In this document: positions 10,501-18,342 of the stretch, one piece after another
Layout: each line of letters starts with the position of its first letter
Position numbering within the stretch: position 1 is the stretch's first letter
Assembly: GCA_963976815.1 (NCBI GenBank)
Contig: CAXBLU010000003.1
Span: 248,001-312,000 of the forward strand
Direction of reading: 5' to 3'
DNA length: 64,000 nucleotides
From: JAHRVQ01 sp963976815
Lineage (GTDB): Bacteria > Pseudomonadota > Gammaproteobacteria > Pseudomonadales > Azotimanducaceae
Made by a program: the position numbers and the translations under genes
The notes under the pieces: model-generated
What the model saw: only the letters and a program-made list of their open reading frames with translations
What the model was told of the DNA's origin: nothing
Databases searched by the model: none

Positions 10501-13500
10501 TCAGTGCTTTTAGCGGTGATGACAATATTATCATCAGCATCAATACTGACCTGCACATCGCCGGCTGTATAAGCATCTGCAGCACTAAAACCTGCGTTCG
10601 CAACAGCTAGGTTAGCATCAATGCTAGCCTGTAGGTCCGCGACAAGAGTAGCACCATCCGATGAAATACCGGTATTGGTGAATGTCACATCAACCCCGTT
10701 GTAGGTCAGGTTAAACGAAATATCATTGGCTGCGATCGCACCAAATGCACCTGTACCATCAATCTCATCACCAGCACCAGCAAGTTCACCTCCAGCAATT
10801 TCGACGACCAGCGATGGTCCTTTAGGACTACTGTCAGTATCTAACGTAATAGTATCGTTGGTGATCGTACCGTCGTTATTGTAAGAAATATCAAACGACA
10901 GGTTGTCTCGATCTACCAGAGAGCCACTATCACCTGTTTGGAAACTGGTGACCGTGCTATTAAAGTCAAATCCGAAATCTGGCGTTGTGCCTGCAGATAG
11001 GGTTACCTGGGCCGCTTCAGTTCCACCGTCACCGGTGGCAACAAGACCGACAGCACCATCTAGATCCAGTGCATCAGAACCAGCATTGGCAACTACAGCT
11101 GTAATTTCCAGACTCTTCGCAGAACCTTTTGGTCCAGTTTCAAAGACGAGCTCATTGTCATCAAAGCTGACGAGAATTTCACCGGCACCAAAGGCTGTAT
11201 CAACCGCCGTTTCGATAGCACTTAACACTTCAGCTTGAGTAGCATCTGTGACCCCAGCCTGGGCTGCAGTTGAGATAGTGAGTGCTTCGCCATTATCAAG
11301 CGAGAGTGAAAACTCAATTGCACCAGCTGCAATCATATTGATGCCGGTTGAGCCTGATGTTGTATTACCTCCAGCGCCAGTACTTAAGACCGCTGCCGCT
11401 GCAACACCTGTTTCAAAGGCAATGGAGGTTTCTGATTCTGAACCGGCTGTGTAGCTGTTACCAGAACTGAAGTAAACAGCAGCTGCATTGACTTCGCCAA
11501 CTGTTGTCGCATTTGCACCGTTAGTACTAATGGTGCCATTACCTTCTGAATCATCAAGTGAGAAGCCTAAGACTTGTGCGGCAATATCATCAGTTACGGC
11601 CCCTGCTCCAGCGATGTTAGAAATTTCTACCGTACCTGCTTCAGCAGTGTCACGGGACAATACCACTTGATTGTTTGCGTCTACTGAAGCCGTAACACCA
11701 ATTGTAGTGCTGGCTGCAGCGATTGCTGCGTTGACTGCATCAGCAACTTCGCTCGCATCAGAAAGCGAATTGAGAGATACATCGCCATCCAATCTAACGG
11801 ATACTGTTTGCGCCGATTGAGATTCGGCATCAGCGATAGAAATATCGAAAGAAATTCGATTGCTACTATCGATGACTGTTCCACCAAGGCCAGAAGTATC
11901 AGCCGCAGATGCACCTGTTACCGACGCAGCAACCGCATCAATTACAGTGTCTTCAGAAATCAAGTCTGAACCTGCACCAACAGAGCCATCAGTAACACCC
12001 AGCGCTGTGGCAACTGCTGCTCCTGTGGTCGTGCCATTTGTCGCAAAGTTACTTACCGTCAAGGAACCCGTTTCAGCGGAGTCTCGAGCAAGTTGTAGAT
12101 TGCCGTCACTGTCCACGCTGGCCGTAACCGCAATAGAACCATTGATCGATGCGTTAATGGCATCAGCGAGGTCTTGGGTAGAGTCGCCAGTAAGGTCTTC
12201 ATTGACGCTAACTGTAAAAGTACCATTCTCAGACGCACTTACAGCATTGCTAATCGTGACGTCAAATTCGAGCGCGTTTGCTCCGGAATAGTTGCCTAAA
12301 GTACCTACGCCTGTACTCGTAACAGTCGCTGCAACGGCTGGCGTGTCGAACTGTGGTTCTACAACAGGTGCGCCGTCTTCGGATGTTCGAACCGTTGACG
12401 CTACCGCCGCCGTGTTCGAAGTATAAGTTCCAGCTACTAAGCCTGAATTAGAGATATCACCGGTGCTCTCGGAAATTACAATCGCACTCCCGGAAGTTTT
12501 TGCACTTAAGGTATAACCACCGGAAGTCGTCTCAGCACTAGTCAAACCCGTGCTAGCGGCAGAGACAGTACCTGATGAAAATTCCAGGCTAATGTTACGT
12601 CCGTCTGCGGCTTCAAGGTTTACACCACCGAAACGAGTGCCTGTATCCACAGCGGTAACACCTGTTTCGCCACTTCGAGCGTTAATGGCCGCAACAATAC
12701 CTGATCGGTCAGCGGACTCATCCACATCACCGGTTGCTACCGCGATTGATACACCGTTTAAGGTAATAGAACCGGTTGTAGCTCCGCTACCACCAGTGGC
12801 TTCATTCTGCACACTACCTGCCGCAATATTGGTAAGCACTTCGGCAATTACACCGGACTCATCACTCGCGCGGTTAATGGCAGCTACTTTAGAAATCGCA
12901 CTTGATGGCGAGTCAGAAAAAGAAGAAGTATCGTCAGATGCAACAGATGGCCCTACAACGGCGCCATTAATGACCAGGTCACCATTTGCTAGGCCTGCAT
13001 TTGAACCGATGGCGCTTACACCAGCAGTTCGACCACCACCAAGATTGGAGGCGGTAAGTTCGGCTATACCGAAACTCACAGTTTCACCAGCGTTTGCACC
13101 TACCTGGAAAGAAGCGGCAAAATTACCGTCCAACAAGTTAGTACCGTTGAAGTCAGTTTGCTCACCCGTTCGAGTGATCTCTGAGATCAACTGCTGTGCT
13201 TCAGCGTTCAATGCTTCTCGGTCAACGTCAGAGTTAGTGGCGTTAGAAGACTGCAGCGCTAGTTCTCGTAGACGCTGTAATGAACTTGTAATTGAATCCA
13301 GCGCACCTTCCGCTGTTTGTGCGAGGGAAATACCGTCACCAGCGTTTCGAATCGCCACAGATAAACCTCTGATCTGTGATGAGAAACGCGTGGAGATAGC
13401 AAGTCCGGCCGCATCGTCCTTTGCACTATTAATCCGAAGACCCGACGATAACCGTTCCAGAGCAGTTCTGTTAGCAGACTGCGAAGAGTTCAGGTTACGT

Positions 13501-13544
13501 TGAGCCGTCAGAGACGCAATGTTTGTATTAATAATTTGAGGCAT
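7542..13544 (-). CDS. fliC: Giant flagellin (2000 residues)
   Basis: Flagellar filament subunit, exported by the flagellar type III system and polymerised outside the cell. The N-terminal D0/D1 region (MPQIINTNIASLTAQRNL to about residue 165) and the C-terminal D1/D0 region (about 1855-2000, ending QANAAPQQVLSLLQ) are canonical. Ordinary flagellins are 270-550 residues; here about 1,690 residues lie between. Residues 188-320 and 1676-1810 are clearly homologous to each other (each starts GDL-x-ING, has SDDT, AAINR and ASDGRN/AADGRN motifs) and bracket a 1,350-residue insert built of Ala/Thr/Asp/Gly-rich beta modules. The region is lysine- and cysteine-poor. A sigma-28 promoter and GGAG site precede it. 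Giant flagellins giving thick filaments are known from other marine gammaproteobacteria; 2000 residues is at the far end of that range. Confidence 0.96.
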   Translation of the reverse strand: MPQIINTNIASLTAQRNLNSSQSANRTALERLSSGLRINSAKDDAAGLAISTRFSSQIRGLSVAIRNAGDGISLAQTAEGALDSITSSLQRLRELALQSSNATNSDVDREALNAEAQQLISEITRTGEQTDFNGTNLLDGNFAASFQVGANAGETVSFGIAELTASNLGGGRTAGVSAIGSNAGLANGDLVINGAVVGPSVASDDTSSFSDSPSSAISKVAAINRASDESGVIAEVLTNIAAGSVQNEATGGSGATTGSITLNGVSIAVATGDVDESADRSGIVAAINARSGETGVTAVDTGTRFGGVNLEAADGRNISLEFSSGTVSAASTGLTSAETTSGGYTLSAKTSGSAIVISESTGDISNSGLVAGTYTSNTAAVASTVRTSEDGAPVVEPQFDTPAVAATVTSTGVGTLGNYSGANALEFDVTISNAVSASENGTFTVSVNEDLTGDSTQDLADAINASINGSIAVTASVDSDGNLQLARDSAETGSLTVSNFATNGTTTGAAVATALGVTDGSVGAGSDLISEDTVIDAVAASVTGASAADTSGLGGTVIDSSNRISFDISIADAESQSAQTVSVRLDGDVSLNSLSDASEVADAVNAAIAAASTTIGVTASVDANNQVVLSRDTAEAGTVEISNIAGAGAVTDDIAAQVLGFSLDDSEGNGTISTNGANATTVGEVNAAAVYFSSGNSYTAGSESETSIAFETGVAAAAVLSTGAGGNTTSGSTGINMIAAGAIEFSLSLDNGEALTISTAAQAGVTDATQAEVLSAIETAVDTAFGAGEILVSFDDNELVFETGPKGSAKSLEITAVVANAGSDALDLDGAVGLVATGDGGTEAAQVTLSAGTTPDFGFDFNSTVTSFQTGDSGSLVDRDNLSFDISYNNDGTITNDTITLDTDSSPKGPSLVVEIAGGELAGAGDEIDGTGAFGAIAANDISFNLTYNGVDVTFTNTGISSDGATLVADLQASIDANLAVANAGFSAADAYTAGDVQVSIDADDNIVITAKSTDGSTSLGISASAGANGATVASVTTGEGAAYVVGSGEITSSTYQGDAAAKVTFSGGSLVETTAFNGNNNAATFNVSYTADGVTTEGVATLNTAAAADMDAFLVNFQAALDVATGGTQSLIASYDTVNDDLVITSVDSGSDVSFEISGFASETAGSLTGLGVTTTSSFTASGSDFDADAAFLSDVNAKIAASTIGTDVTASIDKDSNLVFTTAATGEAIELTVGNFVGSADALDALGVEGTERAYGPELVISTGLASTAGDAGGDGATGIDLSGAAGAGYSFDISFNGGSNVTVADAGGSALTDATANELVQSIQTDLDAAFAAAPTTSGFGTDGYASGDIIVSMNNSGELVFSNTRTDANASLEITDTSGTTSSLEIADTGVVAPTNYDDGAAQASIKEATGTAVDATYAFEAANSAATFDITFDDGTGAAAFTGTVTYNAENTANTRDELVADLQTAIDAVTDDAGDIVVSLDKDGFLSFATGSDSGAGVSFTIDNFTEGSAGGALEALGLGDGNATAYETLSFSATGTDSNITTNVSGTSETDLGRDQPDQNNTLTVTGLQGGDETITLEGSYTDREAIVEQLNDKLTNATASLSESGVITITDNDITADSEGNTVAVTGTAATELGFDGNGFASEGVINESTSATVTAGTQVIRSLLDGDLRINGVSVAASRASDDTASNELADSSTKAASGIAIAAAINRSTETTGVTASVNATVVNGGTSNTDRTADGDSGVVYINGISTGTLALGTDKETNRANAISAINQISGQTGVAASDNGGGITLTASDGRNLSVAIDTLGTNFTGANIGLNESVQGIAEADFSGEGTTYAEVAATTSSTIRLESSREFTVGAGTNGAVGDDGFGGLEGLGIKAGTYGGAESGQFLNEVDISTVEGAISALDALDNALTSVSSERANLGAIQNRLQSTIDNLSISVENLQSANSRILDADFAAETAELSRTQVLQQAGISILAQANAAPQQVLSLLQ

Positions 13545-13648
13545 GGTTTCTTACTCCATTGGTCAGCACGCATGTGCAACCGTTTGCTCAGTTAATCCAA
13601 GTACCTCCTAACAAACAAAACGAAGGAAGTACTACAGCTCAATGACTA

Positions 13649-13675
13649 ATAACGACTGCCTTGATAATTCCTTTA
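13649..13675 (-). promoter_or_regulatory. Sigma-28 (FliA) promoter of flagellin
   Basis: Reading leftwards, TAAA is followed by exactly 15 bases and GTCGTTAT, a 5/8 match to the consensus GCCGATAA. It lies about 105 bases before the flagellin ATG. The leader between also contains a strong but unused-looking AGGAGG (13604-13609) followed by TTG-GAT-TAA. Confidence 0.7.
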
Positions 13676-13718
13676 ATCTTTTTAATCGATTTTTTTGACT
13701 GTCATGCCAGGGTGACAC

Positions 13719-14216
13719 TTGAACGCCAGAACTCGGCTATTTGAAGAGTGGGAATCGGGTCAATTAATTGACCGATATCAGGCAAAGTCTGATTCCCTGT
13801 CTATACTTAACTATAGGTATCGGCAGGAAATCGAAATCTTGATTAAAGAAAACCCAGATTTATCCATGGAATGGACAGACGCTGAGCTCAATGAGCAGGT
13901 GTCTCAATGGCAATCAATCACCGACATTTCTTCAACCATCTCAAGGCTGGCAGATAGCGCCAGCTGGGATGATCTGTTAGTTCTCGCGGATACCCGCCAG
14001 GCATTGATTGATCAATTCTTTGAGTCACCTATTTGTGTGGTGTTATTCCAACAGATACTGATTGATCTGGCTGAAATTCAGACCCAGCACAAACAGGTAC
14101 TGTCCCGTGTCGAACAGGGACTAGAACGGAATCAAGCTAAAGAACATGCCTTAAAAGAAAGCCGGGCAATCATCGCCAACAACGCTCAAGTTCCCCAACA
14201 CACTATTAGCCACTAG
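13719..14216 (+). CDS. FliT-like flagellar chaperone
   Basis: Helical cytoplasmic protein of 165 residues beginning at TTG, preceded by AGGGTGA. The C-terminal two thirds resemble FliT, the export chaperone of FliD: a helix with LVLADTRQALIDQFF, then LFQQILIDLAEIQTQHKQVL and a long terminal helix. The N-terminal 55 residues are an extra charged segment. It is divergent from flagellin and followed 30 bases later by the second methyltransferase. FliT sequences are very diverse, so the assignment rests on helix pattern and context; another flagellar chaperone is possible. Confidence 0.55.
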   Translation: MNARTRLFEEWESGQLIDRYQAKSDSLSILNYRYRQEIEILIKENPDLSMEWTDAELNEQVSQWQSITDISSTISRLADSASWDDLLVLADTRQALIDQFFESPICVVLFQQILIDLAEIQTQHKQVLSRVEQGLERNQAKEHALKESRAIIANNAQVPQHTISH

Positions 14217-14246
14217 CTCGACAATCACGATCACAGGAAGGAACCT

Positions 14247-16040
14247 ATGAACGTTACATCCCCGATCAGCGAACCATTCTTAGCAGCACAGATACTAGAA
14301 GCGCAGAACTTGATGCGCGCTGAACAATTCAGCGCAGCCGTGGAGTTTTTGACACCCGTTGTTAAGGCTATCCGATTCGACCCGGCAAAGCCGGCAGAGC
14401 TATTCGCTTTGTTGCTAATGGCGGATGCTCAACGGTTTAAAGGCCTACCCGGTGACGCTTATCAAAACTATGTGATTGCCTCTGAGTTAGACCCAAAGCA
14501 ATTGAGCCGATTGCAAAAACACATTTTGCGTTGCGTATCCGAGATGCAGGAACCCATCGTTTCGCCGACCTTTGAAAAGCATCTAATCGAGTATTTCAAC
14601 AATCCCGCGTTGGATAACACAAGCGTAGATCGCATCAGCATTAAACTATTGAAACAGAAGTTTCAGTTGGAGAAAGACGACGCTCAGCTAGAATTCTCCG
14701 AGATTATTGCGGATCCCTTCTTACCCCATGCAATCAGTCATCTGATACTAGCCGACCCCCATGTTGAAATATTTCTCAATCAGTTGCGCAACCAGGTTTT
14801 TACCCTCGCCCTTGAAAGCGATTTGATTGAAGAATTGCAAGGGATAGTCATCGCTCTTGCGGAGCATGCTGAACGAGTCGAGTATGCGTTCTCTGTGACG
14901 GACTCAGAACGAGTTGTACTTCTCGGAATCAAAACACTACTCGAAACCGAAGTTCACAATGAGTCGCAGCTACAACAGCACCTGGGACCTTTAATGCTGT
15001 ATGCAATGTTCGAATCTATTGGCAATCTCTCGTTCTGCCGCGAACTTAAAATCTCGAATATCCAGGAGTGGCCAACAGCCATTCAGCCGTTGTTAAAAAA
15101 GACACTGATCGACCGAACAACTGAGCAAGAACTTGGCGGCTCCATCACTCAACTTGGCGCCATCATTCGAGATGTCTCGAAGGCCGTTATGAATCAATAC
15201 GAACAAAACCCTTATCCTCGCTGGGAGCACATTTTTATTACGGACAAAAAAGTCCGGTATCTGGAAATGTTCCCTACCATCAAACCGGCCACCCGGAAGG
15301 CCAAAAAATTCAGCAAGTCGATTGATTGCCTGATCGCTGGAGCTGGTACCGGCAAGCAACCTCTTTGGTTGGCGGCAAACTGCCAGGACATCAAAATCCT
15401 AGCACTGGATCTAAGCCTCCCCAGCTTATCCTATGCAAAGCGACAGGCGATCGAGCTAAAACTCGACCAGCACGTTGAATTTTGCCAGGGTGACATTCTT
15501 GACCTCGAGGCAGTCGATAGAAAATTCGATGTCATCGAATGTTCCGGCGTACTCCATCATATGGAGGACCCTGAAGCAGGCTTAAAAATACTGCTGAAAC
15601 GGCTTCGCAGCGATGGCTTACTTCGTATCGGACTATATAGTCGCATTGCCAGAGACAAGATTGGCGTGAATAGTGCGAGAGTCGACAATCCTGCCGCGAC
15701 ATTAGAGGACATTCGGACAACCCGGGCAGACCATATAGACACTGAGGCAAACTTAGCAAAAACATCACGGGATTTTTACACGGCATCTGAATGTCGCGAC
15801 CTGCTCTTTCACGTCCAGGAGCACCAATTTGATATACCTCAAATCAAAAGCTTACTGGATCGAAATGACCTCGACTTTCTAGGTTTCAGCCCCTTGAGCC
15901 CAGGCGTGGACGAGGTCTTTCGGAATAGATTTGGCCCCAAAGCAGATTTTTTGGACCTGGATAATTGGCATATCTTTGAACAAGAAAACCCTTATGTTTT
16001 CAAAGGGATGTACCAGTTCCATTGTCAAAAGTGTGGCTGA
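14247..16040 (+). CDS. TPR-repeat SAM-dependent methyltransferase
   Basis: Protein of 597 residues with an AAGGAAGG-like ribosome site. Residues 1-310 are alpha-helical with TPR-like pairs. A linker with NQYEQNPYPRW (near 330) leads into a class I methyltransferase domain with motif I LIAGAGTGKQPLWLA, the acidic ALDLS and the motif CSGVLHHMEDPEAG. The C-terminal 130 residues match those of the truncated gene at the left edge (SRDFYTASECRDLLFHVQEH here, SDFYNLSGCRDLLFHVQEH there). Substrate unknown. The paired paralogues on both sides of the flagellin block suggest a shared role in modifying the filament or its glycan, as an inference. Confidence 0.8.
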   Translation: MNVTSPISEPFLAAQILEAQNLMRAEQFSAAVEFLTPVVKAIRFDPAKPAELFALLLMADAQRFKGLPGDAYQNYVIASELDPKQLSRLQKHILRCVSEMQEPIVSPTFEKHLIEYFNNPALDNTSVDRISIKLLKQKFQLEKDDAQLEFSEIIADPFLPHAISHLILADPHVEIFLNQLRNQVFTLALESDLIEELQGIVIALAEHAERVEYAFSVTDSERVVLLGIKTLLETEVHNESQLQQHLGPLMLYAMFESIGNLSFCRELKISNIQEWPTAIQPLLKKTLIDRTTEQELGGSITQLGAIIRDVSKAVMNQYEQNPYPRWEHIFITDKKVRYLEMFPTIKPATRKAKKFSKSIDCLIAGAGTGKQPLWLAANCQDIKILALDLSLPSLSYAKRQAIELKLDQHVEFCQGDILDLEAVDRKFDVIECSGVLHHMEDPEAGLKILLKRLRSDGLLRIGLYSRIARDKIGVNSARVDNPAATLEDIRTTRADHIDTEANLAKTSRDFYTASECRDLLFHVQEHQFDIPQIKSLLDRNDLDFLGFSPLSPGVDEVFRNRFGPKADFLDLDNWHIFEQENPYVFKGMYQFHCQKCG

Positions 16041-16163
16041 GCTGAACCGAAACTGAACGACTCTAGAAATTTTTCTCGGGGAAGAGAACATTTTGGGGAC
16101 TATGCCTGTCTTATTAAGTAGTCCTAACTCTTCCGAAACAGCAGTAAAGGTAGAGTCTTTCAT

Positions 16164-16190
16164 GGCCGGCGCCCTGTCGGCCTTTTTTTT
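16164..16190 (+). terminator. Rho-independent terminator
   Basis: Stem GGCCG/CGGCC with a 9-base loop followed by eight T residues, about 120 bases after the methyltransferase stop. It separates the FliT-like/methyltransferase unit from the next gene. Confidence 0.85.
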
Positions 16191-16233
16191 GACTATATTT
16201 AGTTAATCGTCAAAATTTTTCAGGACACCTGCT

Positions 16234-17226
16234 TTGATCATCACACCGGAGTTGCTCGGGCGATTTTCGCCCTTCCATTTGCTTGCCCACACAGCATTAG
16301 ACGAAGCCTGTCATTCCGCGAGCCTTAAAAGTGTACCAAAGGGTAAGATGCTATTTAAGCGTGAAGACCGTCGGGAGGCCTGCTGGTGGTTAGCCAGTGG
16401 CAGTATTGATCTTGTGGATGCCGCATTCACGACTGCACATTTGTCGGCGGATGACCCCGAGGGCAATCGTTGCCTTGAGGAAGGCGATCACTATCAACAC
16501 ACTGCCATCGCAACCGCTGACTGTCATTTTCTACGGATGGATCAGGACACACTTGATCTCATCATGACCGTGGATCAGGCGGCAGAAGATCAAGATATGG
16601 ATGATGACTGGATGTCCAGGCTGTTGGGTTCTCGATTATTCGAATTTATTCCACCCGCCAATATTCAAGCATTGTTTCAGAACTTTTCACCGGTGAACTA
16701 CGACAAAGGGGACGAGGTGATCCATCAGGGCGATGCTGGCGACTACTTTTATGTCATCAAAGAAGGTCAGGCGAGTATTGACCGCACAGATGCTGACGGC
16801 ACGGCTCACCTCGCCAGGATGGGTCCTGGAAGTTTCTTTGGCGAGGACGCCCTCATCAGCGACAAGAAACGTAACGCCACCATCACCATGTTGACCCGGG
16901 GTGTACTCATGCGCCTGGGAAAACAGGAATTTAATCACTTACTGGTCAAACCGGCGTCGGAATATGTCACCCTTGATGAAATAAGAAAGGTGATTGCCGG
17001 GGGGGAACAGAAGATCAGCCTGATTGATGTTCGGCATCCCAGCGAAATTGAAGTCGAAATACTAGAAGGCACCACTAATATTCCCCTGCAAGTTTTGCGG
17101 GATCAAGCTGCAAAACTGTCTCCGGATACGGTCTACGTGGTTGCAACCCCCGGTCGCCGGGCTGAACTCGGTGCCCTATTGTTAACTCAAGCGGGATTTG
17201 ACAGTTACATACTCCAACAGGAATGA
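16234..17226 (+). CDS. Cyclic nucleotide-binding protein with degenerate rhodanese domain
   Basis: Cytoplasmic protein of 330 residues starting at TTG with CAGGA eight bases upstream. Residues 20-110 look like a degenerate cNMP-binding fold. Residues 130-238 form a good cNMP-binding domain with the phosphate-binding cassette FFGEDALISDKKRNAT (Glu204, Arg213). Residues 243-330 match a rhodanese fold (LIDVRHPSEIE), but the loop that normally carries the catalytic Cys reads VVATPGRRA, so sulfur transfer is not expected. There is no DNA-binding helix-turn-helix, so it is not a CRP-type regulator. A sensor or adaptor role responding to cAMP or cyclic di-GMP is plausible. Confidence 0.82.
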   Translation: MIITPELLGRFSPFHLLAHTALDEACHSASLKSVPKGKMLFKREDRREACWWLASGSIDLVDAAFTTAHLSADDPEGNRCLEEGDHYQHTAIATADCHFLRMDQDTLDLIMTVDQAAEDQDMDDDWMSRLLGSRLFEFIPPANIQALFQNFSPVNYDKGDEVIHQGDAGDYFYVIKEGQASIDRTDADGTAHLARMGPGSFFGEDALISDKKRNATITMLTRGVLMRLGKQEFNHLLVKPASEYVTLDEIRKVIAGGEQKISLIDVRHPSEIEVEILEGTTNIPLQVLRDQAAKLSPDTVYVVATPGRRAELGALLLTQAGFDSYILQQE

Positions 17227-17264
17227 TGCGCCCTCGTATTTAGTCATAAAAAAGGGCCGCCCCC

Positions 17265-18335
17265 ATGGGAACTCACAACTTTCTGGTCGAACGCAGCAAT
17301 CTTGCCAATACCTCCATTGAAGCCACGACAAAACCTTCCCTCGAATCAGGCCAGGTCCTGATTCGAGTTGAACGCTATGCACTTACCGCCAACAACATTA
17401 CCTATGGTGTAGCCGGCGACATGATTGGTTACTGGCAATTTTTTCCTGCCAGTGGCGACCTGGGCCGCATTCCCGTCTGGGGAATTGGTACCGTGGTTGA
17501 AAGCCAATGCGCGGAAGTCGAGCCTGGCACGCGATATTACGGCTACTACCCTATGTCCAGCTTCCTTGTCATCGAACCGAAAAAAGTCAACGACCGCGGA
17601 CTATTTGACGGTGCCGAGCATCGCGCAGCCCTGCCTCCGACCTACAACCAATACAGCTTGATGACAGCCGAAAACGGCTACCCAGCGGCACAGGATAATC
17701 ACCAGATGATTTATCGGCCGCTGTTTACGACCGGATTTGTACTGGACGATTTTTTTGCCGACAATGACTTTTTTGGCGCAAAACAAATCGTGCTCTCCAG
17801 CGCCAGCAGTAAAACATCCTTCTCAATGGCTTATCTGTTAAAAAGCCGTGGCATCCTTGTAATTGGTTTAACCTCAAAGGGTAACGCCGACTTTGTCACC
17901 AATATGGGTTTATATGATGAAGTTGTGACCTATGACAATGTCGCCTCAATGGACGCCGGTGTCGCCACCGCCTATGTGGATATGTCAGGTAACCGCGAGG
18001 TCCTCGGGGCAATTCACAATCACTTCAACAGTAATCTGGTTAATAGTTGTGGTGTGGGAATTACGCATTATGACGCCCGGGGAGGCCAGGACCCTAAAAC
18101 CCTACCGGGGGCTGCACCGAGTATGTTCTTTGCACCTAGCCAGATCCAAAAGCGCCATGCAGAGTGGGGAGCCGAGAAATTTCAAGGCCTGTTAGCGGAA
18201 GCCTGGGCACGATTTATCGCTGATGTTGACCAGTGGGTGACCATCATTGAGAGTGACAATGTCGAAGGCACCTATCGAACAGTGCTGGAAGGTGCTGCGC
18301 CAGATAAAGCTTACATTGTCGTGAACGCTGAATAA
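17265..18335 (+). CDS. DUF2855 family protein (MDR-like)
   Basis: Protein of 356 residues resembling the DUF2855 family, distant relatives of zinc-free medium-chain dehydrogenases/quinone reductases. The N-terminal half has LIRVERYALTANNITYGVAG, like the GroES-like domain. The middle holds IVLSSASSKTSFSMAYLLK, where a nucleotide-binding domain would begin, and VIGLTS as its second strand. No member has a firmly known reaction. It follows the cyclic-nucleotide-binding gene by 38 bases on the same strand and converges on flgL. Confidence 0.75.
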   Translation: MGTHNFLVERSNLANTSIEATTKPSLESGQVLIRVERYALTANNITYGVAGDMIGYWQFFPASGDLGRIPVWGIGTVVESQCAEVEPGTRYYGYYPMSSFLVIEPKKVNDRGLFDGAEHRAALPPTYNQYSLMTAENGYPAAQDNHQMIYRPLFTTGFVLDDFFADNDFFGAKQIVLSSASSKTSFSMAYLLKSRGILVIGLTSKGNADFVTNMGLYDEVVTYDNVASMDAGVATAYVDMSGNREVLGAIHNHFNSNLVNSCGVGITHYDARGGQDPKTLPGAAPSMFFAPSQIQKRHAEWGAEKFQGLLAEAWARFIADVDQWVTIIESDNVEGTYRTVLEGAAPDKAYIVVNAE

Positions 18336-18342
18336 TTTTTTA

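Noticed and set aside
12550..13503. Long open frame of 317 codons on the plus strand opposite flagellin
   Set aside because: It mirrors the Ala/Thr/Ser-rich codons of the giant flagellin and has no ribosome site or recognisable domain. Similar antisense frames (for example at 8326-8784) have the same cause.
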